The translations under genes were made by a program, and so were the position numbers. 28,101 bases of DNA from a virus, in the IMG/VR virus record IMGVR_UViG_3300021963_000522, positions 1 to 28,101 of that record, one strand, 5' to 3'. Shown here one piece after another: positions 14,393 to 23,148 of this stretch (the stretch's first letter is position 1; each line of letters starts with the position of its first letter). Below the pieces are notes generated by a model. It made no database searches and was not told the DNA's origin. It worked only from the letters and a program-made list of their open reading frames with translations.

Positions 14393-16510
14393 GTGGCCAT
14401 TCAACCTTTTCGCCGTCGCATTGGTATCTCCAGTCCTGGCAGCCTGCTGTCTGGCAATGCTCCGCAGATTGCTGACGTTGGCCCATCAATCTCTCGTGCA
14501 GCTGGCCAGGTGTTTGAAGCTGCGCAGCCTGCCATGCGGGCGAAGGCTGTTCGAGAAGGTCAGCTTGCTGCAGGCCAGGCGGAAATTAAACGCGACGAGA
14601 AGGGTCGCGCGCTTCCCATTGAGACGCCCAAAGATGCTGGCTTGCTGTATCAACAGGCGTTTGAGGAAGTGGCACAAGCGCGTTACATTTCCAACGTGTC
14701 GCTCGACTTCCAATCAAAGCTTGATGCTGAAATTGAAGCCATGCGCTCTGGTAAGGATGGCAAGAAGCTAGACGCTGAATCTTATCGCGCCTTCGTCGAG
14801 GGGACTGCTCAAGGCATACTCGAGGTTGCCGATCCGCGTGTGCGCCCACTGCTCGAACAAACACTTGGCCGTGAAGGACAGGAGCGCACTCGTGCTGTCT
14901 ACGGCGAAGCTGGGCAACGTGCACGACAGGATTTGATGAGCGCGTTGAACAACGACTACACTCGGCTTACCAAACTAGTGGCTGATGCGTCTAGTAGAGG
15001 CGATGTAGCCCAGGTAGCTAATTACCAAGCTCAAATGACCGCTCTAACTGATGCTGCGATAAAAGCGGGCACTATTGGAGAAAAGTTTGCAGGGTCAAAG
15101 CAGGAGGATCAAAAGGTCCAATATGCAGAAGCAGTTAACAACGCAATTAGTATGCGTACCGTTAATGAGGCAACCCCTCTAATCTTTGGTCTTTCTGGCG
15201 ATGAACTGCAAATAGTTGAGCAGAGACTCAATAATATTAGTTCAGGAGGAAGCCTGCGGAAAGAGGCTCCTATCCTTGCAACTGACAAGCTTTTTAAATT
15301 GAGTGATTTTTCCAAGCGGACTCTTCTTGGCGTAGTCACTGATCGCAGGCAGCAGATTGCTGCTGAAGCGGCAGCTGCTCGCGCTGCGCGGGCAGAGGCG
15401 ATTAGAGATGCGAGGGAAGAGGCGCGCACTGCTCGGATTGAAAATGCTCTTATTGAAGCAAAGAGCGGAGATTATACCGGCAACTATGACGCCAAAACTC
15501 AAGCCTATCTAAGCCAAAAGTTTATGAAAACCGTTGGGTTTAAAGGGCTTAATGCGCCCAACGGAAGCGATGCGTTGCTGGCTTTTATTGGCGACACACA
15601 GTATGTGCCGAAAGAGGTTATTAGCTGGATGGATAATAGTATCCGTTCGAGCAACCCAATGACAGCGGTCAATCTGTTTAGCAGCGTTAGCAAAGCCCGT
15701 GTGAATGGTGCTGCGGTTGGCGATCTAATGCTGGCGAGGATGGACTCGCGTTCTGCCGCCCTGTTCCGTCGTGCTACTATGGCGTTGGAGATGAACACCC
15801 CTCCGTCCGATGTGCTAACCTTGCTCGATAAGACCAGAACATCTACTGGCTTTACGTTTGACGAGGCTCGTTCGACCTACAATCGTGGATCATCAAAGAC
15901 TAGGGGCTTTGACGTTGACCTTGATAGCAAGGCTCCGTCTTATTTTGGCTTGCCAAAGGGCTCGACGGTGCCTTCTAATATTCGCTCTCGAGTGAATCAG
16001 GCATACGTTGACAACCTTGATCTTCACCCCGGCAATCCAGAGGCTGCTCTGGACGCTGCGTTGGGACAGGTAGCGCCGCTGTACACAAGAAACAGTGTGT
16101 TCAGAGGAGGCATTGGTCCCGCTGTGCTTATGCGTGTAGCCACAAACCAGAAGCTTGCCGATCTGGTGAGCAACCTTACTATCCAGGGCAAGCCGTTTCT
16201 GACTGCAGCACCGGGCGGTAAGAAGCACACAGTTGGTCCAGGTGGCAATGTTAAGTTTGTTCCAGCTGATGACGACGTTGCCGACGTAGGCGCATATCGG
16301 ATTGAGGTTTACGATCCTACCAACCCAAGCAGGCTAATGCTGCCCGTGCTATCTATCGACCTTGGTGCCGCACTAGCTTTGCGCGGCGAAGAGAACGCAA
16401 AAACTAAAGGTGCGCCATTGACGCCTCTAGCATCTCAGCCTCTAACTCAAGCTGAAAAAGACAAAATTGCTTTTGAGCGTAAAAACCGCGAACCATTGTG
16501 GGTGAAATAA
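14393..16510 (+). CDS. Internal virion (ejection) protein, T7 gp15-like (705 aa)
   Basis: A GTG start at 14393 follows a GGAGG site about 8 nt upstream. The protein is largely alpha-helical, with many Ala/Glu/Arg/Gln-rich helices, e.g. ISRAAGQVFEAAQPAMRAKA and an 'AAEAAAARAARAEAIRDARE' coiled coil at about residues 323-350. No lysozyme or transglycosylase motif (E-S and GLMQ pattern) is visible. Size and position match T7 gp15 (747 aa), the periplasmic tunnel component of the ejectosome. It is co-translated with its 1438-aa partner (the stop adjoins the next ATG). Assignment rests on order, size and helical composition. Confidence 0.75.
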   Translation: MAIQPFRRRIGISSPGSLLSGNAPQIADVGPSISRAAGQVFEAAQPAMRAKAVREGQLAAGQAEIKRDEKGRALPIETPKDAGLLYQQAFEEVAQARYISNVSLDFQSKLDAEIEAMRSGKDGKKLDAESYRAFVEGTAQGILEVADPRVRPLLEQTLGREGQERTRAVYGEAGQRARQDLMSALNNDYTRLTKLVADASSRGDVAQVANYQAQMTALTDAAIKAGTIGEKFAGSKQEDQKVQYAEAVNNAISMRTVNEATPLIFGLSGDELQIVEQRLNNISSGGSLRKEAPILATDKLFKLSDFSKRTLLGVVTDRRQQIAAEAAAARAARAEAIRDAREEARTARIENALIEAKSGDYTGNYDAKTQAYLSQKFMKTVGFKGLNAPNGSDALLAFIGDTQYVPKEVISWMDNSIRSSNPMTAVNLFSSVSKARVNGAAVGDLMLARMDSRSAALFRRATMALEMNTPPSDVLTLLDKTRTSTGFTFDEARSTYNRGSSKTRGFDVDLDSKAPSYFGLPKGSTVPSNIRSRVNQAYVDNLDLHPGNPEAALDAALGQVAPLYTRNSVFRGGIGPAVLMRVATNQKLADLVSNLTIQGKPFLTAAPGGKKHTVGPGGNVKFVPADDDVADVGAYRIEVYDPTNPSRLMLPVLSIDLGAALALRGEENAKTKGAPLTPLASQPLTQAEKDKIAFERKNREPLWVK

Positions 16511-19500
16511 ATGGAAGTTCCTCTTCCCGGAATCCGTCAGCGTTCGCCGCAGTCACTTCTTCCAGGGCAACCAGCCGAAGAAGCGTATGGGGCATTTGAT
16601 GCCTTCAAGAACCAGATGGCCCTTGGTGTCTACGGGCAGATAAAGGACTTTGGGGAGCGGCTGTACGCTCGAGGTGCAGGCATTGATGCTACCTTTGACG
16701 GTTTGGATAACATCCCTCGTGGATACGAGAAGTACGCTCGAGAGTATGCTTATGCTCGCAATGCCGAAGAGGCAGACGTAATCACCCGCAACATTAATGA
16801 GAACGATGCGGCTCGTCAGCGGCTGTCGGAATACGACTTGAGCACAAACTTGCTGTCTGGTTTTGTTGCTGGCCTTGTTGATCCGGTGAACCTAATTCCT
16901 GTTCCAGGATTGGCGGGGATTGGCTTTGTCAAAGCAGCATTGCGTGGCGGTGCTGCGATTGGCGCAATCAACACTGGACAGGAAGTGCTTCGTCACGAGC
17001 TCGATCCAACAAGCTCGAGAGCGGAAACCGCTATCAACATTGGCGCTGGCGTTCTACTTGGTGGCCTGTTCTCTGGCGCTATTGGTCACGCGCTACGTAA
17101 TCGTCAGCCTGTGCCGCTAGATGGTCTGGAGCAGGATGCAGTTAACTCGCTGGCTGCTCGCTTTGATGAAGCTGCTGCTGTTGGCGATAGCATTTCTCCG
17201 CTGTCGTCTTTTGATATGAGAGGTAAGGGCTTCAAAGTTGTCGATGGCAACACCGGCAAATACGATCCCAGTGGTAATTATCAGTTTGCTTCCTACCGAT
17301 CTGCAAGTGAAACCAATGCAGTAGGCGCTCGAGTTACGATTGACGAGGTTCCTGTAGGAGCCAAGAGTGGTGACGAGTTGCTGCAAGATGAACTCTCTAA
17401 GCCAAATCCTTTTGAGTACGATATTGATGCACCCATTGGACCAACCGTTTATCACGGAACCAGGGTGTCATCTGATAACGTAGATTCTTTCATCGACGGC
17501 AATGGCAATCTGACGCTTACGCCGGGTGAAAACTTTGGCCTATCGGGCGTCTCCTTTGGTGTGCAGCGACAAGTAGCAACTGACTACTCGACTCGTGTTC
17601 GCGGTGGTGACCGATCTGCCAACAACTCGGTGGTATTCGAAGTTGAGGCTGATGCCGTTCCTGGTCTAAAGCGCGAAACCATGGGAGAGGCTGCGATCTA
17701 CACAGACGCGCCTATCGTTATCCCACCTGGCAAGTGGCGCTTGACGGACGCCATGACTGGAGAGCCTATCAATGTTCGTATTCCAGAGGGTGTGGCTGAC
17801 GATTCTATTGTAATCGATAGCTCCGCTGCAATCGCAGAGTTTCCAGCCAAGCCGTGGACTCGTCCTTCAATCGAAGGTGCAACTCCACTGCCTGCCGACG
17901 CCTTCCGCACCCCTGCGGAGTGGCTGGACTTCCTTATGTTGAAGGAAGCCAATCGCAGCATCACGACAAAACTAGCAACCGAAACTGATGCGGCATTTGA
18001 AAATCGGATTAGCCAGATTGCTCTTGAGGAAGTTAAGAGTGAGCGCGCACCGTTGGCCGCTGCCGGTGGTCGGATTGCTAGAAGCTGGCTGGCTGTGATT
18101 CCAACAGGCCGACTAGTATCATTGCTCGGTCAAAAGCATCGCGCTGCATATGAACTCTTTGAGGGAATTGGGGGCGACTATCAGAGCATGACGGTGGCTA
18201 ACCAAGTGCTTCGCGCAACCACGCCAGGCGGCTCTGTGTTTATGAAGTCGCTCATGTGGCAGCGTCACGTTGCGTTTGTTAAGGATGCAAACGAGCAAGC
18301 CTATATAAACTATCTTCGTGGTGAAACACCGCAACCGCGTCCTCAACTTTCAGCATCAACTCAGACGCTTGTTTCCGAGATCCCCCGGATTGGGCGGGTT
18401 TTTCGCGGAAACAAAATGACCTTTGCTCAGTTTCGTGAGTTTACTGGTCGGGCTGCAAACACCGACGAAGATTTTACGATGAACGGCATAAGCCTGACGC
18501 CAAAGGAAATGTCTTTTGTCCGCAAGGCCGGCGATCAAATTCGCAAAAGCCTTGCCGACTTTGAGGAGGGCTCTCGGGCTGCCGAACTGTTTGACGGCCA
18601 GAAGTCTCTCAAGCGGGAAGTTGCATGGCGCAATGCTGCGCTTGATCGGAATCTGGAGTATCTAATTGAACTGCAAGGCAAGGTCGATCAGGCTAAGGCT
18701 CGAGAAGCAGAGCTTGGTCGCCGCCTAACTACAGGCGAGAAGGCTGAAATATTTGGCAAGGAGATGGGCAAGGTTGCCGAGCTTGCTGAGAAAGAGCGCC
18801 TTGCTGGCAAACCTCCTTATGATCCTGGCTTCATGCCCGATGGAACGCCGCGCACACCTCCTTCCCTGTCAACAAGGGCTAAGGGTTATGCTGAACGCAT
18901 GGTGCCGTTCTTGAAAGAGCAAAACCAGAAGCACGTTGATAGGTTGCTCGAGCTTGTCGATCTGGAGCAGACTCTTAATACGATTCCAATTAAGCCCGCT
19001 CGTGAGAAGTACTACTTCCCTCGCTTTTTTGACATTCAAAAAATCACAGACAACTTTGATGGGTTCGTAAAGCGCGTTGCTGAATCGTTTGGCGGCGATG
19101 AGGCAGCTTTTGGCCGCGCAAGAGACGTGGCTAATCGAATCATTGGCAATGGTGGCGAAGAGTTTTTGCCTACTGATGGTATTGGTAGCCCGAAAAACAC
19201 GCGTGGACGCCAACTTGATCTGACCAACGAAGAGTTGGCTGACTTTATCGTGTGGGATTCTGATGCGGTCATGGGTATCTATGCCCGTCGCATGGGCTCG
19301 GCAATTGAAATGCAGAGCCGATACGGTTCTCTCGATTTGGAAGAGCAACTGGACGAACTTAAAACCACCCTAATCTCTGAAGGCTATAAGGCTGATGAGA
19401 TTACAAAGGCTATTCAAATTATTGAAGATACCCGCGACAAAACGCTGAACAGATTTCACGGCAAGGACCCGATGAGTTGGAACAATCGAGCTGTTCGTGT

Positions 19501-20827
19501 AATTAAAAACGTCGAGCGCCTTCAGACAATGGGCAGCGCCATATACTCACAGACAACGGACGTTACTAAAGCGTTGGCTCAGATTGGCTATCGTCCCGTT
19601 CTTTCCGCACTTAGCACTGCATGGGATGGCCAGTTTAAGTCGCTTGCTCGGGCTGCAAACGCTCAACAATTTGCTGAAGGTCTTGAGTTAGCAATGTCAT
19701 CTTCAATGTCTCGTATGATTGAAAACGATTCGGCGCTTATGGTGACAAGGCAGACCGCATTTGAGCGCGGCCTTGCTGCGTCTCAGCCTTGGCTTTTCCG
19801 CGCCAACTTGATGAATCCATTCACCGTTGTTTGGAAACAAGCTGTTGCCATGATAGGCAATCACCGGATGATTGAGGATGCTGTTGCTATTGCAAAAGCG
19901 TTCAATGAGGGGCGCACCGCAGAAACCCTGACCAAAGCTGAGTTGAAAACAGCAGCAAGGTTGAGCAGTTTTGGTATTAATCCTCGCATGGCTCGAGTAA
20001 TTGCAGAAATGCCCTGGGAAAAAACCACGGATACCGGCCTGATTCTACCTAATATTGACGCTTGGCCGGGACAGCTTGGCTCCGAAGCGGCGGATGTTTT
20101 TAGGGCGGCAGCGCAAGGGCAGATTAGATCGGCAGTTATTACTCCTGGACCAAATCAACGTCACCCAATTATGGATGGCGTGGTGCGTTGGAATGGGGAG
20201 CGTAAAGAAATGCCTTTCCTTTCCCTTCCATTCAGTCTGCTTTCTTTCACCGTCTCGAGTTCAGCTAAGTTCAACCATGCCGCCGCAACCGGGCGAGATC
20301 GCAGCGTAACCATTTCGCTGGCCGCTCTGCTTATGGGTGGCTACATCACCACTTGGTTTCGGGCCGGTGATCGTTGGGAAAGCATGGATTGGAAAGAGCG
20401 CTTTGTGGGGGCTTTTGAAAGTTCTGGCATCATGGGCTGGATGGGCGAGGTTATTAAAAAGGAAGAAATGATAACCGGCTACGGCTTGAAAAGCATTGCT
20501 GGCATTGAACCTTATGGAGAGGATTTGATTAGTCAAAAAGTTGGCGCAGTTGCCGGACCTGCGGCTGGCATTATGGCCGGTGTGATCGAGGCGTTCGCCA
20601 ACACCGATCCTAACATTACTGAATACCAACGTGCTGGCATGATTCGCCGCGCATTGCCTTTTGCCAGCCTAATTGAGTTTGATTTTTTCATGAAGGACTT
20701 CAACAAGATGGCGGTTGATTCCGGCTTGATCGAAGACTTTGTGGAACCAGAACCTGACTTTGAGGAAGAGGACGCTGCGGTTGAGGCAGCTAGTCCATTG
20801 TCACCAGAATCAGAGTTGAACAATTAG
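16511..20827 (+). CDS. Large ejection protein, T7 gp16-like, with an ADP-ribosyltransferase-like segment (1438 aa)
   Basis: This is the largest gene of the window. Order and length match T7 gp16 (1318 aa), the inner-membrane part of the DNA-ejection tunnel. The N-terminal region has two Gly/Ala-rich amphipathic membrane-interacting stretches (residues about 118-150 and 177-200, 'NLLSGFVAGLVDPVNLIPVP' and 'INIGAGVLLGGLFSGAIGHA'). Residues about 310-410 hold a YHGT motif (Y314-H315-G316-T317), then 'GLSGVSFGVQRQVATDYSTR' (Y359) and 'MGEAAIYT' (E393), which reads as a candidate ADP-ribosyltransferase fold with a possible H-Y-E triad. No transglycosylase motif like that of T7 gp16 is seen. Long helical regions fill the centre, a hydrophobic segment (SLAALLMGGYITTWF) lies near residue 1270, and the acidic tail ends in repeat copy 4. 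The start adjoins the previous stop and lacks a strong ribosome site, so coupling is likely. Confidence 0.8.
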   Translation: MEVPLPGIRQRSPQSLLPGQPAEEAYGAFDAFKNQMALGVYGQIKDFGERLYARGAGIDATFDGLDNIPRGYEKYAREYAYARNAEEADVITRNINENDAARQRLSEYDLSTNLLSGFVAGLVDPVNLIPVPGLAGIGFVKAALRGGAAIGAINTGQEVLRHELDPTSSRAETAINIGAGVLLGGLFSGAIGHALRNRQPVPLDGLEQDAVNSLAARFDEAAAVGDSISPLSSFDMRGKGFKVVDGNTGKYDPSGNYQFASYRSASETNAVGARVTIDEVPVGAKSGDELLQDELSKPNPFEYDIDAPIGPTVYHGTRVSSDNVDSFIDGNGNLTLTPGENFGLSGVSFGVQRQVATDYSTRVRGGDRSANNSVVFEVEADAVPGLKRETMGEAAIYTDAPIVIPPGKWRLTDAMTGEPINVRIPEGVADDSIVIDSSAAIAEFPAKPWTRPSIEGATPLPADAFRTPAEWLDFLMLKEANRSITTKLATETDAAFENRISQIALEEVKSERAPLAAAGGRIARSWLAVIPTGRLVSLLGQKHRAAYELFEGIGGDYQSMTVANQVLRATTPGGSVFMKSLMWQRHVAFVKDANEQAYINYLRGETPQPRPQLSASTQTLVSEIPRIGRVFRGNKMTFAQFREFTGRAANTDEDFTMNGISLTPKEMSFVRKAGDQIRKSLADFEEGSRAAELFDGQKSLKREVAWRNAALDRNLEYLIELQGKVDQAKAREAELGRRLTTGEKAEIFGKEMGKVAELAEKERLAGKPPYDPGFMPDGTPRTPPSLSTRAKGYAERMVPFLKEQNQKHVDRLLELVDLEQTLNTIPIKPAREKYYFPRFFDIQKITDNFDGFVKRVAESFGGDEAAFGRARDVANRIIGNGGEEFLPTDGIGSPKNTRGRQLDLTNEELADFIVWDSDAVMGIYARRMGSAIEMQSRYGSLDLEEQLDELKTTLISEGYKADEITKAIQIIEDTRDKTLNRFHGKDPMSWNNRAVRVIKNVERLQTMGSAIYSQTTDVTKALAQIGYRPVLSALSTAWDGQFKSLARAANAQQFAEGLELAMSSSMSRMIENDSALMVTRQTAFERGLAASQPWLFRANLMNPFTVVWKQAVAMIGNHRMIEDAVAIAKAFNEGRTAETLTKAELKTAARLSSFGINPRMARVIAEMPWEKTTDTGLILPNIDAWPGQLGSEAADVFRAAAQGQIRSAVITPGPNQRHPIMDGVVRWNGERKEMPFLSLPFSLLSFTVSSSAKFNHAAATGRDRSVTISLAALLMGGYITTWFRAGDRWESMDWKERFVGAFESSGIMGWMGEVIKKEEMITGYGLKSIAGIEPYGEDLISQKVGAVAGPAAGIMAGVIEAFANTDPNITEYQRAGMIRRALPFASLIEFDFFMKDFNKMAVDSGLIEDFVEPEPDFEEEDAAVEAASPLSPESELNN
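20791..20800 (+). repeat. Repeated 10-mer TAGTCCATTG, copy 4
   Basis: Exact copy in the last codons of the large ejection protein, spanning part of Ala-Ser-Pro-Leu. It ends 42 nt before the tailspike ATG. As at copy 2, TAGGCT follows after exactly 24 nt (20825-20830), and ATTG/CAAT plus AGTC/GGCT can form a hairpin. Confidence 0.7.
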
Positions 20828-20842
20828 GCTTTGGAGATTTAA

Positions 20843-22942
20843 ATGGCCATTCTTATCAACGACAACACCGCTCGTGTCCAATATACTGCTACCAGCGGTC
20901 AGACCACGTTTGCTGTGCCATTTGAGTTCTTCGAAAACAGCGATCTCGAGGTGTATCGCAACGGTACGCTGCAGACTATCTCGACTCACTACACTCTGAC
21001 TGGCGCAGGCGTCACTGGCGGCGGCAACCTGACGTTTGTTAGTGGCGTTACGCTCAATGACGTCATTACCATCGTGCGCGATGTGCCTATCCAGCGCGTG
21101 TCGGACTTCCCGCTCTCTGGCCCGTTTAACATCGAGGCTCTGAACACTACGCTCGACAAGATGACTGCCATGATGCAGCAAATTGAAACGAGCGTTGCGA
21201 CTCGCGCGTTGATTATCTCGGATACCGATCTCCCAACCTCTCTTAACAAGATTCCTTCTAAAGATGTGCGCGCTCTAAAGCTTCTTGGCTTTGACTCCGC
21301 TGGCAACCCGGTGGCTTCGGCCCCTGCTGATGGCAGTGCGGCATCTTTAGCCACGTCACTTTCCGCAACGACTGGTGCCGGAAGCATTGGTTACGGCTCA
21401 AACGTAACTTACAGCGCAGGAACAGTGGGCAACGAACTGGTGCCCCGTGTTACTATCGCCCTGCTTCCTGGCGTTTCTCCGGTTGCCGGCAAGGTTGCTT
21501 TTATTCAAGACGCGGGCCGCGAAGGCCACTTTATTTGCCGAGCAGGTAGTGCGCCAGCCGATACGCAACAAGGCATTTACATAGCTTCGAGCACTCCCAG
21601 CTTTTACTGGGAGCGCGTTTGGGACGGGGTTTATTGCCCACCCGAATGGTTTGGCGCGCAGATTAATGATGCCGGCTTTGATAGTTATAATGCTCTTGCT
21701 GGTGCTTTGAGTGTTACAGGGATTCTTTCGCTTGGTAAGGGCACTTACTATTCCTCCCAAGGTATTGTTTTGCCTGCTTATTGCGTAGTTAAAGGGCAGG
21801 GGGCTTTGCATAGCGCCATTGTTATTAATCACGCTACCCAGCATTTGATGAGCCAGGATGGTGTCTACCCTGGAACTTACATTGGCGGCGCTAATCTGCA
21901 GGGTTTTGGTATTTCTCGTGGCGTTGCGGCTACTGTTCCTGGTTCGTCAACAAACGATAGGACGCAAGGACACGGCTTGCACTTTGCAATGTGCAGCAAC
22001 CCTATTGTGAAGGACGTTTATACCTACAACAACCTTGTAGAAATTTACGTTAGCAACGTTTTGAGCATCGACTTTTCAGTTGTGCGTGGCATCAATCTGA
22101 CTGGTGCAAGCATGGCCCGTCACTATGGACTTTGGGTTGATGGTGTCAGCGCAATAGGTTCTTTTGGTGGGCCCTCTCCCAATCCTTCTGCGCGCATTTC
22201 AAAGATCAACATGGTTGGCGGTGGCGCAACGCAGGCTTACGGATACTATCTTGAAGGCGCTATTCAGGATTTGTGGATTCACGAACTTGAAAGTGCGGGA
22301 TGCAGTAAGGGTATTTTCATCAACAGCGGCGGTGCAACCTGCGGAGATGTGCATTTGAATGCCTCTGTGATGGATGGCTATCGCACAAATGGAATCCATA
22401 TTCTGGACGTTCCGCAAGGATCGTCTCTTTATATGTCGAATCCTTGGGTTGCCGGCGCGTCTGGCGCAACGGGAGCTGGCATTCGAATTGAAGCTAGCCA
22501 TGGTATTAACATTGTTGGCGCAACTGCGGATGGTCAGTTGGCAAACACTGTCTACATGTTCCACCTGTCTGACTCGTCTAATGTTGAGGCAACGCTGACA
22601 GCAAATAACTACGTCAATCCATGTTATCTAATCAGCGCTTCCAGCTGCAATATTAATGTTAAGGCGTTTAAAAACATTACAGGTGGCGGCGTATCTGGTG
22701 CCATCATTACGGCAATTGGTGGGGCTAACACTTCTTTGACTGCGGCTGGCACAAAAACTAGCCAAGGCTGGGCACAGGGCATTGCTGTCGATGCAAGCGT
22801 TACCACGTATATGTTGAATGTTGTCGGCGTTGATCCTGCGGCTGTTACCGATAGAATCACACGGGCTGGCACGGCAGTTACAACACAAGGCAATGTCAGC
22901 GGCAACATTATCTTCAACCCTGGCGCAGGCGCAATGCTGTAG
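20843..22942 (+). CDS. Tailspike / tail fiber with T7-type N-terminus and beta-helix body (699 aa)
   Basis: This is a receptor-binding tail protein. GGAG lies 7 nt before the ATG. Residues 1 to about 115 form the virion-anchoring domain of T7 fiber type: ARVQYTATSGQTTFAVPFEF, 'NSDLEVYRNGTLQTI', then 'VRDVPIQRVSDFP' and 'IEALNTTLDKMTAMMQQIET'. A linker follows, with a 'WDGVYCPPEWFGAQINDAGF' segment (about 260-280) typical of phage pectate-lyase-like tailspikes. The body from about 280 to 600 has short repeated strands with Asn, Gly and Ser turns, as in a right-handed parallel beta-helix, so a polysaccharide depolymerase or binding role is likely. Catalytic residues cannot be assigned by eye. 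A C-terminal 'VTTQGNVSGNIIFNPGAGAM' ends the protein. Confidence 0.85.
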   Translation: MAILINDNTARVQYTATSGQTTFAVPFEFFENSDLEVYRNGTLQTISTHYTLTGAGVTGGGNLTFVSGVTLNDVITIVRDVPIQRVSDFPLSGPFNIEALNTTLDKMTAMMQQIETSVATRALIISDTDLPTSLNKIPSKDVRALKLLGFDSAGNPVASAPADGSAASLATSLSATTGAGSIGYGSNVTYSAGTVGNELVPRVTIALLPGVSPVAGKVAFIQDAGREGHFICRAGSAPADTQQGIYIASSTPSFYWERVWDGVYCPPEWFGAQINDAGFDSYNALAGALSVTGILSLGKGTYYSSQGIVLPAYCVVKGQGALHSAIVINHATQHLMSQDGVYPGTYIGGANLQGFGISRGVAATVPGSSTNDRTQGHGLHFAMCSNPIVKDVYTYNNLVEIYVSNVLSIDFSVVRGINLTGASMARHYGLWVDGVSAIGSFGGPSPNPSARISKINMVGGGATQAYGYYLEGAIQDLWIHELESAGCSKGIFINSGGATCGDVHLNASVMDGYRTNGIHILDVPQGSSLYMSNPWVAGASGATGAGIRIEASHGINIVGATADGQLANTVYMFHLSDSSNVEATLTANNYVNPCYLISASSCNINVKAFKNITGGGVSGAIITAIGGANTSLTAAGTKTSQGWAQGIAVDASVTTYMLNVVGVDPAAVTDRITRAGTAVTTQGNVSGNIIFNPGAGAML

Positions 22943-22953
22943 GACATATGGCT

Positions 22954-23148
22954 ATGAACGAAGGTCACGACTTTAACGCCATAGCCAAGACGGTTATGGA
23001 TGCTACGGCTGCTGGCGTGGGCCTTGTGTCATGGGTAAGCGTGGAGATATTCCCGGCAATTCTGCAAATCCTGTCGGTAGTATGGCTAGTGTTACGTATC
23101 TACGAGATGGATACGATCCAGCGATTGCTAGGACGAAAGCCTGACTAA
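22954..23148 (+). CDS. Small membrane protein, holin-like (64 aa)
   Basis: The ATG at 22954 is preferred because AGGA (22941-22944) is 9 nt away; the in-frame ATG at 22948 would be too close. The product begins MNEGHDFNAIAKTVMDATAA and has one clear hydrophobic segment (residues about 20-46, GVGLVSWVSVEIFPAILQIL and beyond) followed by a charged tail (RLLGRKPD). One membrane span with a cytoplasmic basic tail fits small class II/III-like holins or pinholins and T7 gp17.5-like proteins located just after the tail fiber gene. The stop overlaps the ATG of the phosphoesterase (TAATG). Holin function is inferred from position. Confidence 0.7.
   Translation: MNEGHDFNAIAKTVMDATAAGVGLVSWVSVEIFPAILQILSVVWLVLRIYEMDTIQRLLGRKPD

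Noticed and set aside
16511-20827. Virion RNA polymerase (N4-type) as the identity of the 1438-aa protein
   Set aside because: It is far shorter than N4 vRNAP (about 3500 aa) and shows no T7-type polymerase motifs; gene order points to a gp16-like ejection protein.
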